DNA of 64,000 nucleotides from positions 55,478 through 119,477 of the forward strand of contig JANQEE010000015.1 of NCBI GenBank assembly GCA_028278525.1, in the 5' to 3' direction. Position 1 is the stretch's first letter, and each line of letters opens with the position of its first letter. This document shows positions 46,973 through 55,881 of the stretch, piece after piece. This DNA is from Minwuiaceae bacterium. Lineage in GTDB: Bacteria; Pseudomonadota; Alphaproteobacteria; Minwuiales; Minwuiaceae. The notes beneath the pieces were generated by a model. That model saw nothing but the letters and a program-made list of their open reading frames with translations. It ran no database searches and was not told the DNA's origin. Made by a program: the position numbers and the translations under genes.

Positions 46973-47548
46973 ATGGCTCGGAAAATCTATCTCGCCGGCC
47001 CGGAAGTCTTTCTCGAGGACGCTGCGCGGATCGCCGACGGGAAACGCGCGATCTGCGCCCGCCACGGTTTCGAGGGCCGGTTCCCGCTCGACGGCGATCT
47101 GGACCTGTCTGCACTGACGAAACGGGAGGCCGGCCTCGCCATCTTCCGCGCCAACCGCCGGATGATGGACGGCTGCGATCTGATCATCGCCAACATGACG
47201 CCGTTTCGCGGCCCCAGCATGGATGTCGGCACGGCCTTCGAGATCGGCTACATGGCCGGCCATGGCAAGCCGGTGCTCGGCTACACCAACGTCACGGCCC
47301 TGTTCGCCGACCGCACCAAGGCATTCCTTGGGCCCGACCTGATCCACCGCCCCTCCGACGGCGAGCCCGCCGACGCCAACCACATGGCGGTCGAGGATTT
47401 CGACCAGGTCGACAACCTGATGCTGGAAAGCGCCGTCGTCGAAGCCGGCTTCGAGGTGGTGCGGACCGACGTACCCGCGGACCGCCTCTACCGCGACCTC
47501 CAGGGCTTCGAGGCCTGCGTCGAACAGGCGGCCGCGCGCCTCAAATAA
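46973..47548 (+). CDS. Nucleoside 2-deoxyribosyltransferase family protein
   Basis: 191 residues. Opens with MARKIYLAGPEVFL and carries CDLIIANMTPFRGPSMDVGTAFEIGYMAG with the family's Asp and catalytic Glu region, and AVEDFDQVDNLMLESAV near the end. Such enzymes move or remove deoxyribose in nucleotide salvage or clearance. The frame remains open upstream to 46787, through the antisense of the tRNA; ATG 46973 gives the family N-terminus. Convergent with the EEP gene. Confidence 0.84.
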   Translation: MARKIYLAGPEVFLEDAARIADGKRAICARHGFEGRFPLDGDLDLSALTKREAGLAIFRANRRMMDGCDLIIANMTPFRGPSMDVGTAFEIGYMAGHGKPVLGYTNVTALFADRTKAFLGPDLIHRPSDGEPADANHMAVEDFDQVDNLMLESAVVEAGFEVVRTDVPADRLYRDLQGFEACVEQAAARLK

Positions 47549-47554
47549 GCTGTC

Positions 47555-48568
47555 TCAGGCCGGGTCGTGCAGGAAACGGGCGCTGACCACGCCGTGGTCT
47601 GAGGTCGCGGTATCGTCGTCCTCGACATGGTCGTTGAAAACGCGCATCTCCTTGAACGACCACACCCGCTTCTTCGAATGGTCGTAGAACTGCTCGGAAA
47701 CCAGCACGTGGTCCAGAGATTCGCGGATCCCCTGGTGAATGTGCGTGTAGTAGACGTCGCGCAGCGACCGGAACTCCTGCAACGTACCGGCGGCGTACAG
47801 GCCGACGTCACTGCGCCCGGCTGTCCGGCTGTCTTCGAACAGGCGAAACGGCGGTTGTTGCGACACGATCGCCAGCGTATTGCTGAGCTGGCCGTCGTTC
47901 AGGTCGCCGACCAGCACCATGGGGTCGTCGGTGTTCTTCATCTGCTTATTCAGGATGACGCGCAGCGCGGCGCTTTCCGCGGTGCGCCGAATGGTCGACA
48001 GCGCATAGCCGAGCGCCGTGCTGTGCCGCCGGATCGTGTCGTCGCCCTGCTCCTCCCGGTCCAGCCGGGTCGGCAGTTTCGATTTCAGATGCGCGCAGAA
48101 CACCTGGATCGTCGGCAGCTCGGGCCGGTTCGCGTTACTGACCGACAATTGCAGGACGGAGCGCGAGAATTTGTCGATCGCGACCTCGATATCGTCGTCT
48201 TCGGGGCTGCTGCGCTTCTTCAGCTTGAAGCCGGGCGGAAACGCCTTGTGGATCTGCTTTTTGTCCAGGCGCCAGGGCTTGCGCACCGCCGCGGCGACGG
48301 CGATGTCGTACCAACTGTCGCCCAGGAAAACCAACTCGTAGGTATCGGCCAGGTCGGCTTCCGCGAATACGTCTATCAGGCACTGTTTCGACCAGAGCTC
48401 CTGGAACGCGATCACGTCGGCGTCCGTCGCCCACAACATGTTGGCCGACCAGGCAATTTTCTCGTCGTATTCCTCCTGGCTGTAGGTCTTGCCGCGCCAA
48501 TCCTGGCCCGGCAGCTGTAGGTTATACAGATTGAAAGTCGCGAAACTGATATCCCTGTCGTCCGCCAT
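47555..48568 (-). CDS. Endonuclease/exonuclease/phosphatase (EEP) family protein
   Basis: 337 residues of the DNase I-like EEP fold. Metal and catalytic motifs: FATFNLYNL at the N-terminus, VIAFQELW (Glu) near residue 55, VLVGDLNDG (Asp-Asn) around residue 215, and SDHGVV near the C-terminus. No signal peptide. GGAGG lies before the ATG at 48566-48568. Substrate (nucleic acid, phospholipid or sugar phosphate) cannot be decided. Divergent from malate synthase. Confidence 0.84.
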   Translation of the reverse strand: MADDRDISFATFNLYNLQLPGQDWRGKTYSQEEYDEKIAWSANMLWATDADVIAFQELWSKQCLIDVFAEADLADTYELVFLGDSWYDIAVAAAVRKPWRLDKKQIHKAFPPGFKLKKRSSPEDDDIEVAIDKFSRSVLQLSVSNANRPELPTIQVFCAHLKSKLPTRLDREEQGDDTIRRHSTALGYALSTIRRTAESAALRVILNKQMKNTDDPMVLVGDLNDGQLSNTLAIVSQQPPFRLFEDSRTAGRSDVGLYAAGTLQEFRSLRDVYYTHIHQGIRESLDHVLVSEQFYDHSKKRVWSFKEMRVFNDHVEDDDTATSDHGVVSARFLHDPA

Positions 48569-48786
48569 GCCGTCCTCCTCGCCGCCGAATCGGGCGCCCC
48601 ATTACCGATTGAGAAAATATCGTCCAATTAAATTACAAATAGTGAATGGTGGATACCGAATAAGCACGCGGCCTGCCGTGCCTCGCGGGATCTTGTTGCC
48701 GCGCCGAATTCGATCTGTGTTATGAAAAAGGCTGGATTTTCATACGGTTCGGGCGAAACTCGGCCAAACAGGGAAAAACGAGAAAA
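48569..48786. other. Divergent promoter region between EEP gene and glcB
   Basis: This 218-nt gap is unusually AT-rich for the window, particularly around 48604-48660 (AAATATCGTCCAATTAAATT). It must hold promoters for the two divergent genes. I could not fix a convincing -35/-10 pair or a recognisable operator. AGGG and purine-rich sequence precede the glcB ATG. Confidence 0.45.
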
Positions 48787-50961
48787 ATGACAGATCGCGT
48801 GCAAAAAGGCAGCCTGCAGGTCGCCAAAGTGCTTTCCGATTTCATCGCCGGCGAAGCGACCCCCGGCACCGGCGTGGACCCGGACGCCTTCTGGGCGGCG
48901 TTCGAGACCATCGTCGACGACCTCGGCCCGAAGAATCGGGCATTGCTGGCCAAACGCGACGATCTGCAGGCAAAAATCGACGCCTGGCACCGCGACCGCA
49001 AGGGCCAACCGCACGATGCCGCCACCTACAAGCAGTTCCTGACCGAGATCGGCTACCTGCTGCCGGAAGGCGGCGCCGTGCAGGTCGCCACCGCCAACGT
49101 AGACCCCGAGATCGCCACCATTGCCGGCCCGCAACTGGTGGTGCCGGTGATGAATGCCCGCTTCGCGCTGAATGCCGCCAACGCCCGCTGGGGCAGCCTG
49201 TTCGACGCACTTTACGGCACCGACGTAATCCCGGAAGACGGCGGCGCCGAACGGGCCGGCGGCTACAACCCGGCGCGCGGCGCCAAGGTGATTGCCTTCG
49301 CGACCGAATTCCTTGACCAGGCCGTACCGCTCGCCAGCGGCAGCCACGGCGACGCCGTCGAGTACCGCTTAGGCGACGGCAAACTCGCCGTCGCGCTCTC
49401 CGGCGGCACGGAAACCGGCCTCGCCGATCCGGCCAAGTTCGTCGGCTACCTCGGCGACGGCGCGCCGGCCTCGGTGCTGCTCCGCAACAACAACCTGCAT
49501 ATCGAGATCCAGGTCGACCGCGACCATCCCGTCGGCAAGGACCATCCCGCCGGGGTGAAAGACGTCGTTCTGGAATCCGCCGTCACCACCATCCAGGACT
49601 GCGAGGATTCCATCGCCGCGGTCGACGCCGACGACAAGGTGCTGGTCTACCGCAACTGGCTCGGCCTGATGAAGGGCGACCTGGAGGACACCTTCCGGAA
49701 AGGCGGCGGCATGATGACCCGCCGGCTCAACCCGGACCGCAGCTTCACCGCGCCGGACGGCGGCACGCTCACCTTGGCCGGACGCAGCCTGCTGCTGGTC
49801 CGCAATGTCGGCCATTTGATGACCAACGACGCGGTGCTGGACAAAAACGGCGAAGAGATCCCGGAAGGCTTCCTCGACGCCATGGCGACCAGCCTGATCG
49901 CCATGCACGACTTGGCAGGCGGCGGCGATCGCCGCAACAGCCGCGAGGGCAGCGTCTATATCGTCAAGCCGAAGATGCACGGGCCGGAGGAAGTCGCCTT
50001 CGCCGCCGAACTGTTCAGCCGGGTCGAAGCGGCACTCGGCATCGCGCCCAACACGCTGAAGATCGGCGTGATGGACGAGGAACGGCGCACCACCGTCAAC
50101 CTCAAGGAATGCATCCGCGCCGCCAGCGAGCGTCTGGTCTTCATCAATACCGGCTTCCTGGACCGAACCGGCGACGAGATCCACACCGACATGGAGGCCG
50201 GCCCGGTGGTGCGCAAGGAAGCCATGCGCGCCGAGCCGTGGATCGCGGCCTACGAAGACTGGAACGTCGATATCGGCCTGGAATGCGGCCTGAAAGGCCG
50301 GGCGCAGATCGGCAAGGGCATGTGGCCGAAGCCGGACGAGATGGCCGAGATGCTGAAGGCCAAGATCGGCCACCCTGAGGCCGGCGCAAACTGCGCCTGG
50401 GTGCCGTCGCCGACTGCCGCCACCCTGCACGCCCTGCATTATCACCAGGTCAGCGTCGCCGCCCGGCAGGACGAACTGGCGTCGCGCCAGCGCGCCAGCC
50501 TGGACGACATCCTCACCCTGCCGATGCTGGGCGGCGCCAACCTCTCGCCGGACGAGATCGCGCAGGAACTGGACAACAACGCCCAGGGCATCCTCGGCTA
50601 CGTGGTGCGCTGGATCGACGCGGGCGTCGGCTGCTCCAAGGTGCCGGACATCAACGACGTCGGCCTGATGGAGGACCGCGCCACCTTGCGCATTTCCAGC
50701 CAACACATCGCCAACTGGCTCTATCACGGCATCTGCAACGAGGATCAGGTGATGGAGACCATGCGCCGCATGGCCGCCGTGGTCGACCGCCAGAACGCCG
50801 GCGACCCGGCCTACCGCAACATGGCGCCCAACTTCGACGACAGCGTCGCCTTCCAGGCCGCCTGCGACCTGGTATTCAAGGGCCGCGAGCAGCCGAGCGG
50901 CTACACCGAGCCGATCCTGCACGCCCGCCGGCGCGAGGCGAAACAGAAGTTCGGGACCTGA
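48787..50961 (+). CDS. glcB: Malate synthase G
   Basis: 724 residues, the usual length of isoform G. It condenses glyoxylate with acetyl-CoA to malate. Visible are [17 protein letters not shown] and GARVIAF-like sequence near the N-terminus, [16 protein letters not shown] with the catalytic arginine region, [27 protein letters not shown], and the C-terminal [20 protein letters not shown]. No isocitrate lyase is in the window, so it may serve glycolate/glyoxylate use. Its TGA shares an A with the next ATG. Confidence 0.95.
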   Translation: MTDRVQKGSLQVAKVLSDFIAGEATPGTGVDPDAFWAAFETIVDDLGPKNRALLAKRDDLQAKIDAWHRDRKGQPHDAATYKQFLTEIGYLLPEGGAVQVATANVDPEIATIAGPQLVVPVMNARFALNAANARWGSLFDALYGTDVIPEDGGAERAGGYNPARGAKVIAFATEFLDQAVPLASGSHGDAVEYRLGDGKLAVALSGGTETGLADPAKFVGYLGDGAPASVLLRNNNLHIEIQVDRDHPVGKDHPAGVKDVVLESAVTTIQDCEDSIAAVDADDKVLVYRNWLGLMKGDLEDTFRKGGGMMTRRLNPDRSFTAPDGGTLTLAGRSLLLVRNVGHLMTNDAVLDKNGEEIPEGFLDAMATSLIAMHDLAGGGDRRNSREGSVYIVKPKMHGPEEVAFAAELFSRVEAALGIAPNTLKIGVMDEERRTTVNLKECIRAASERLVFINTGFLDRTGDEIHTDMEAGPVVRKEAMRAEPWIAAYEDWNVDIGLECGLKGRAQIGKGMWPKPDEMAEMLKAKIGHPEAGANCAWVPSPTAATLHALHYHQVSVAARQDELASRQRASLDDILTLPMLGGANLSPDEIAQELDNNAQGILGYVVRWIDAGVGCSKVPDINDVGLMEDRATLRISSQHIANWLYHGICNEDQVMETMRRMAAVVDRQNAGDPAYRNMAPNFDDSVAFQAACDLVFKGREQPSGYTEPILHARRREAKQKFGT

Positions 50962-51410
50962 TGCCCGAGATCTACGTCGACGGCGACGCCTGCCCGGTCA
51001 AGGCAGAGATCCTGCGCGTCGCCGAGCGGCACAAGCTTGTCGTGCATCTGGTCAGCAACAGCGGCTTCCGGCCGAACCGCAACCCGCTGGTGCGCAACGT
51101 GGTGGTGGCGGACGGCCCGGACGCCGCCGACGACTGGATCGCCGAGCATATCGGCGCCGGCGATATCGCGGTCACCGCCGACATCCCGCTCGCCGCGCGC
51201 TGCCTGAAAACCGGGGCCCAGGCGCTTGGGCCCACCGGCCGGCCCTTTACGGAGGAAAGCATCGGCCAGGCGCTCGCGACCCGCGACCTGATGGCCCACT
51301 TGCGCGAGACCGGCGACATCCGCGGCGGCGGCCGCGGCTTCACCAAACAGGACCGCTCCCGTTTCCTCAGCGCCCTGGAAGTCGCGGTCCAGGCCGCGCG
51401 CCGCGCCTGA
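50961..51410 (+). CDS. YaiI/YqxD family protein (DUF188, UPF0178)
   Basis: 149 residues. It has the family N-terminus IYVDGDACPVKAEILRVAERH, then VTADIPLAARCLKTGAQALGPTGRPFTEESIG and GGRGFTKQDRSRFLSAL. The first motif resembles a PIN-like nuclease active site, but I know of no assigned function. It is coupled to glcB through a TGATG junction and followed by a lone HyuB homologue 66 nt later. Confidence 0.9.
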   Translation: MPEIYVDGDACPVKAEILRVAERHKLVVHLVSNSGFRPNRNPLVRNVVVADGPDAADDWIAEHIGAGDIAVTADIPLAARCLKTGAQALGPTGRPFTEESIGQALATRDLMAHLRETGDIRGGGRGFTKQDRSRFLSALEVAVQAARRA

Positions 51411-51476
51411 GGGGCGCTTGCCGACCGCGAACAACATCTGCGATCATAAGGACGGGACAACAGGGGACAGGGAAGG

Positions 51477-53282
51477 ATGACCGCAATGGACGACGCGCGC
51501 ACGACGGAGGCCCGCCGCGACAGCAATGCCGGCGCCATTCACCCGGTGACGGCAAGCGTCATCCAGGGCGCGCTCGAGAACATCGCAATCGAGATGGGCT
51601 ACAAGCTGATGCGGATGTCCTATTCCAGCATCATCCGCGAGTCCGAGGATTTCGGCGCCGCCCTGGTCGACCGTCACTGTCGGCAGCTTTGCGAATCCAA
51701 GCAGAGCACGCCGCTGCAATCGGGCCCGATCCCCGGCTACGTCAGCGGCATTCTGCGCGAGATGGAACAGCGCGGCGAGGAGATCCGCCCCGGCGACGTG
51801 ATCATGCACAACGACGCCTATAACGGCGCCAGCCACGGACCCGACGTCGGCTTCTGCGTGCCGGTGTTCCACCGCGACCAGTTGGTCGGCTTTTCCATGA
51901 CCACGGCGCACCACCTCGACATCGGCGCGCTCGCGCCCGGCAGTTGCGGCATCGTCGAGGCCGTCGACGCCTACGCCGAAGGCCTGCAATTCAAGGCGAT
52001 CAAGGTCTACGACGCCGGCCGGCGCAACGACGCGGTCTGGCAATTGCTGCGCGACAACATCCGGGTGTCGGATCTGGTCGTCGGCGATATGGAAGCGCAG
52101 GTCGCGGCCAGCCGGATCGGCGCCGACCGCTTCCTCGAACTGATCGAACGCCATGGGCTGGAGACGATCGACGCCGCCGCCGAGGCCCTGTTCGATCATT
52201 CCGAAAGGCTGATGCGCGACGCCATCCGCCGCCTGCCCGACGGCGAATACAGTGCCACTACCTATATCGACGGTTACCTGGACGACCCGGACCCGGCCTA
52301 CAAGGACCTGCCGATCAAGGCCACAATCCGCGTCGCCGACGATGAACTGACCGTCGACCTGACCGGCACCGCGCCGCAGCTCGCCGACCGCCCGATCAAC
52401 ATGCCGCTGGTCGGCACGGTGGACGTGGCGATCTGGCTGGTGCTGCGCTCGATCCTCTTGGATTCCGACGTCTACGGCCACATCCCGCAGAACAGCGGTC
52501 TGACCCGCCCGATCAAGATCGTCGTGCCGGAAGGCACGCTCGCCAACCCGACTTTCCCGGCGCCGACCATTGCCCGCTTCTGCCCCGGCAACGCGGTGGC
52601 GGACGCGATCATGAAGGCGCTCGCGCCCGCGGTGCCGAACCAGGTCTCCGCTGGCGTCGGCAACCTGTCGGTCGTCGCCTTCAGCGGCATGAAAGACAGC
52701 CAGCACTGGGTGCATATGGAAATCTTCGAGGGCAGTTATGGCGGCCGTAGCGGCAAGGACGGCATGGATGCCGTCGACACGCTCTACGCCAACACCCGCA
52801 ACAACCCGATCGAGGATATCGAATCCCACGTGCCGCTCCGCGTCGACCGCTACGAGCTCCGCGAGGAAGGCGGCGGCCCCGGCCAGTGGCGCGGCGGCGT
52901 CAGCACGATCAGGGAGATCTCGTTCCTGACCGACGGCGGCGCCGCCGTCGAAGGCGACGGCCACAAGTTCGAGCCATGGGGGTTCGAGGGCGGCGCGGAC
53001 GGCCGCACCGCCGAGCTGATCTACGACCAGGGCGAGGCCGGCAGCGTCAGCCTGCCCTCGAAGGTGCAGTACAAGCCGATCCGCGCGGGCGAACGCCTGA
53101 TCTGCCGCGGCGCCGGCGGCGGCGGCTACGGCCGCCCGTTCGACCGCGACCCGCAGTTGGTTCTCGACGACGTGCTGGACGGCCTCTACTCGGCGGAGAC
53201 GGCGCGCGAGTCCTACGGCGTGGTCATCGCCGACGGCGCCGTCGACGAAATCGCCACCGAAACCCGCCGCGCCGGCGGCTGA
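51477..53282 (+). CDS. hyuB: Hydantoinase/oxoprolinase B subunit family, without an adjacent A subunit
   Basis: 601 residues. HyuB pattern: TASVIQGALENIAIEMGYKLMRMSYSSIIRESEDFGA, VIMHNDAYNGASHGPDV, MTTAHHLDIGALAPGS, EEGGGPGQWRGGVST and GAGGGGYGRPFDRD. It keeps the acidic/His segments of the other two HyuB proteins in this window, but no HyuA gene is next to it. It could act with a HyuA encoded elsewhere (for example those at 19.8-25.7 kb) or alone, as in acetone carboxylase-like or acetophenone carboxylase-like families. Substrate unknown. Confidence 0.85.
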   Translation: MTAMDDARTTEARRDSNAGAIHPVTASVIQGALENIAIEMGYKLMRMSYSSIIRESEDFGAALVDRHCRQLCESKQSTPLQSGPIPGYVSGILREMEQRGEEIRPGDVIMHNDAYNGASHGPDVGFCVPVFHRDQLVGFSMTTAHHLDIGALAPGSCGIVEAVDAYAEGLQFKAIKVYDAGRRNDAVWQLLRDNIRVSDLVVGDMEAQVAASRIGADRFLELIERHGLETIDAAAEALFDHSERLMRDAIRRLPDGEYSATTYIDGYLDDPDPAYKDLPIKATIRVADDELTVDLTGTAPQLADRPINMPLVGTVDVAIWLVLRSILLDSDVYGHIPQNSGLTRPIKIVVPEGTLANPTFPAPTIARFCPGNAVADAIMKALAPAVPNQVSAGVGNLSVVAFSGMKDSQHWVHMEIFEGSYGGRSGKDGMDAVDTLYANTRNNPIEDIESHVPLRVDRYELREEGGGPGQWRGGVSTIREISFLTDGGAAVEGDGHKFEPWGFEGGADGRTAELIYDQGEAGSVSLPSKVQYKPIRAGERLICRGAGGGGYGRPFDRDPQLVLDDVLDGLYSAETARESYGVVIADGAVDEIATETRRAGG

Positions 53283-53302
53283 CGCTCCACGCTCCAATCG
53301 TC

Positions 53303-53331
53303 CCCTCTCCCCCGCAAGCGTGGGGAGAGGG
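53303..53331. repeat. CCCTCTCCCC hairpin repeat, copy 1
   Basis: CCCTCTCCCC at 53303-53312 pairs with GGGGAGAGGG at 53322-53331 around CGCAAGCGT. It sits between convergent hyuB and pheA, where it could stop transcription from both sides. The same core recurs at 62516. Confidence 0.75.
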
Positions 53332-53353
53332 AAGCAGATGATGGCCTCGCCGC

Positions 53354-54217
53354 CTAGCTGCCGCGCGCGTTTTCCAGGCGGAACGGGTGCGCGGGATAGA
53401 CGCCGAGCACTTTCATCATGGTGGAGAAGTACTGCAGCTCCTCCAGCGCCCGGTCCACCGAGCGGCTGGCGACGTGGCCTTCGATCTCCGCATAGAACTG
53501 CGCCACCGTGAAGGCGCTGTCGGTGATGTAGCTTTCCAGCTTGACCACGTTGACGCCGTTGGTGGCGAAACCGCCGAGCGCCTTGTACAACGCCGCCGGT
53601 ACGCTGCGCACCTGGAAGACCATGCTGACGATGGAGGGCGTCTGCGGCGGCGGGTCGGTCCGGTGCGGCGACATGACCACGAACCGCGTGGTGTTGCCGA
53701 GCTTGTCCTCGATCCGGCCTCGCAGGGACATCAGGTCGTAGGTTTCGCCGGCCAGACTGGAGGCGATGGCGGCCTCCGTGGGGTCGCCCCGTTCGGCGAC
53801 TTCCTTGGCCGCGCCGGCAGTGTCCGGACGGACAACCGCCTTGAGGTTCAGGTCGCGGATCAATCCCCGGCATTGCGCCAGGGCCTGTTCGTGGCTGAAG
53901 ACGGTTTCGATGCTGTCGAGGGTCGCGCCCTTGGGCGCCAGCAGGTGATGCTCGACGCGCTGGAAGTGCTCGGCAACGATGTATTGGCCCGATTCCGGCA
54001 GCAGGTGATGGATGTCGGCCACCCGCCCGCCGAGGGAATTCTCGATCGGGATCATCGCCCGGCCCGCCTTGCCGTCTGCGACCGCGGCGAACGCATCCTC
54101 GAACGTGGCGCAGGACAGCGGCTCCAGATCGGGATAGGCGGCGCGGCAGGCGAGGTTGGAATAGGCCCCGGGAACACCCTGGAAGGCAATCACGCGGGAC
54201 GGGTCGGAAGACGTCAT
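53354..54217 (-). CDS. pheA: Prephenate dehydratase
   Basis: 287 residues, monofunctional enzyme making phenylpyruvate from prephenate. The catalytic domain shows AFQGVPGAYSNLACRAAYP, MIPIENSLGGRVADIHHLL and the NTTRFVVMS motif with the catalytic threonine; the C-terminal ACT domain shows LYKALGGFATNGVNVVKLES for phenylalanine feedback. It lies 46 nt after kdsB on the same strand, a common pairing in alphaproteobacteria. Confidence 0.94.
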   Translation of the reverse strand: MTSSDPSRVIAFQGVPGAYSNLACRAAYPDLEPLSCATFEDAFAAVADGKAGRAMIPIENSLGGRVADIHHLLPESGQYIVAEHFQRVEHHLLAPKGATLDSIETVFSHEQALAQCRGLIRDLNLKAVVRPDTAGAAKEVAERGDPTEAAIASSLAGETYDLMSLRGRIEDKLGNTTRFVVMSPHRTDPPPQTPSIVSMVFQVRSVPAALYKALGGFATNGVNVVKLESYITDSAFTVAQFYAEIEGHVASRSVDRALEELQYFSTMMKVLGVYPAHPFRLENARGS

Positions 54218-54263
54218 CGGTTCACTTCTTTCGGCGGTAAGTTCTTTCCGCGCAAGCGGTTTT

Positions 54264-55001
54264 TCAGGATTCCCCGGCCATCAAGGCGCGGATCTGCTCA
54301 AGGTCGGCGGGAGTATCGACACCCAGCGGAACGGAGTCAACGAGCGCCGCGTCGATCCGCATGCCGTCTTCCAGGGCGCGGAGCTGTTCCAGCCGCTCGC
54401 GAAGCTCCAGGGGGCTCGGCGGCAGGGTGACGTAGCGCTCCAGCGCCGGGCGGCGGTAGGCGTAAAGGCCGATATGGTGGTAGAGCGGCCCGTCGCCCCA
54501 GGAGATCGGCGCGTGGCTGAACCACATGGTCCGGCCGATCCGCGCGCCCGGTTGGATCGACAGCGCCGCCTTGGTGACGCCCGGATCGGTCCCTTCCGCC
54601 GGGTCGAAGGTTTCCGCGACCAGGGTTCCGATATCGACGGCCGGATCGGCGAGCGGCAGCAGCGATGCGGCGACGGCCGCCGGCTCGATCGCCGGCAGGT
54701 CTCCCTGCAGGTTGACCACCACGTCGTGCTCCCCTTTGGGGTCCGCTTCCTGCAAAGCGGCAAACACCCGGTCGGAGCCGGAAGGAAGGTCGGGGTCGGT
54801 CATCAGGGCGCGTCCGCCGGCCGCGTCTATGGCGTCGGCGATCGGCCGGTCGCCGCAGGCAACCACGACCGGACCGATATCGGCCTCGACGCCGCGGCGC
54901 CAGACGTGGACGATCATCGGCTCGCCCGCGATATCGGCAAGCGCCTTGTCCGGCAGGCGGCTGGAGGCGAGGCGCGAAGGAATGACGACAATCGGATTCA
55001 T
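54264..55001 (-). CDS. kdsB: 3-deoxy-manno-octulosonate cytidylyltransferase (CMP-KDO synthetase)
   Basis: 245 residues. It activates KDO with CTP for lipopolysaccharide core synthesis, so the organism makes Gram-negative LPS. Motifs: VVIPSRLASSRLPDKALADIAG at the N-terminus, SGSDRVFAAL, VVNLQGDLPAIEP and HIGLYAYRRPALERY. I chose ATG 54999-55001 (MNPIVVIPSRL); a GTG four codons upstream adds only MDRH. Divergent from the acetyltransferase-like pair. Confidence 0.94.
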   Translation of the reverse strand: MNPIVVIPSRLASSRLPDKALADIAGEPMIVHVWRRGVEADIGPVVVACGDRPIADAIDAAGGRALMTDPDLPSGSDRVFAALQEADPKGEHDVVVNLQGDLPAIEPAAVAASLLPLADPAVDIGTLVAETFDPAEGTDPGVTKAALSIQPGARIGRTMWFSHAPISWGDGPLYHHIGLYAYRRPALERYVTLPPSPLELRERLEQLRALEDGMRIDAALVDSVPLGVDTPADLEQIRALMAGES

Positions 55002-55152
55002 GTGACGATCCACTTAAACGGTTGTTCCGCCGCCCTTATACGGGTTGCGGCCAGCTTAAGGAAATGGCTAGTGTGTTTGGCCTATAAGGCAATCCACAGA
55101 ACGTCCCGATCACCTTTTCGAGTTGTGTAGCATATGCGTCCGAGGAGATGTG

Positions 55153-55881
55153 TTGTATGCGCCGTTGGAGGCCGGGCCAAATAGGCTTGGGGCCATGATC
55201 GGCCCCCGGCAGATCCGGCGCGTCAGGGAGATAGTGCGGTGGGAGGGTATTGACGGCCTTTCGTCGCAATTGTTGGGCGCCGCCGGCTACCGCCCTATGG
55301 GCTTTTTCGCCGTCCCGCTGAAGACCGACGAAGAACCGCCGCAATGTTCTTACACGCCTGAAATCGGGCCGCTCGGCGCGGACGATCTCGAAGACTACCT
55401 GGCGTTCCGCCGCGGGGCGACGGCCGATCAGTTTCTTGGCCGGCTCAAGGCGGGCCATATCGGTTTCGCGGCGCGGGTCGGTGGCCAACTTGCAAGCGTT
55501 AGCTGGGTGGACGTCGAAGCCATGTGGACCGAATACATGGCGATGCCGCTGCGGCTTAAGCCGGGCGAAGTGCATATGTACGATTCGTTCACGGCGGTGT
55601 CGTTCCGGGGAAAACGGGTCAGCCCACAGGTATTCCATCACATTCGCGCCCATTTCGATGCCGCCGGCTATCAGCGGGTGGTCATCCTGATACGGCTGCA
55701 GAACCGCCCTTCGGTGCGGAACGGCGGTCGGTCGGGTTTCAGGCTGACCGGCAAGGTGGGCTGCTTCATGCTGGGCCCGTACGTCTGGTATCGTTTATCC
55801 GGCGATGCGGCGGGCCGGCTGCAGGGCGGCGACCGGCCGTGGTTGCCGAAGCGCGTCGTTCCGATGACGAAGCTGCCGTGA
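55153..55881 (+). CDS. GNAT-like acyltransferase (N-acetyltransferase fold)
   Basis: About 242 residues. The middle part (HIGFAARVGGQLASVSWVDV, then YDSFTAVSFRGKRVSPQVFHHIRAHFDAAG) looks like a GNAT domain with the acceptor loop and acetyl-CoA helix. No signal peptide or membrane segment. The start is uncertain: GAGGAG at 55142-55147 suits TTG 55153; ATG 55195 is the first ATG and would remove 14 residues. It is coupled to the next gene by GTGA. Target unknown. Confidence 0.65.
   Translation: MYAPLEAGPNRLGAMIGPRQIRRVREIVRWEGIDGLSSQLLGAAGYRPMGFFAVPLKTDEEPPQCSYTPEIGPLGADDLEDYLAFRRGATADQFLGRLKAGHIGFAARVGGQLASVSWVDVEAMWTEYMAMPLRLKPGEVHMYDSFTAVSFRGKRVSPQVFHHIRAHFDAAGYQRVVILIRLQNRPSVRNGGRSGFRLTGKVGCFMLGPYVWYRLSGDAAGRLQGGDRPWLPKRVVPMTKLP

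Noticed and set aside
49369..50922. 517-codon open frame antisense to malate synthase
   Set aside because: Lies wholly opposite glcB, has Val/Gly/His-rich composition typical of antisense frames and no motif.
51444..53873. 809-codon open frame antisense to the lone hyuB
   Set aside because: Spans two real genes on different strands and has no domain; composition is that of an antisense frame.
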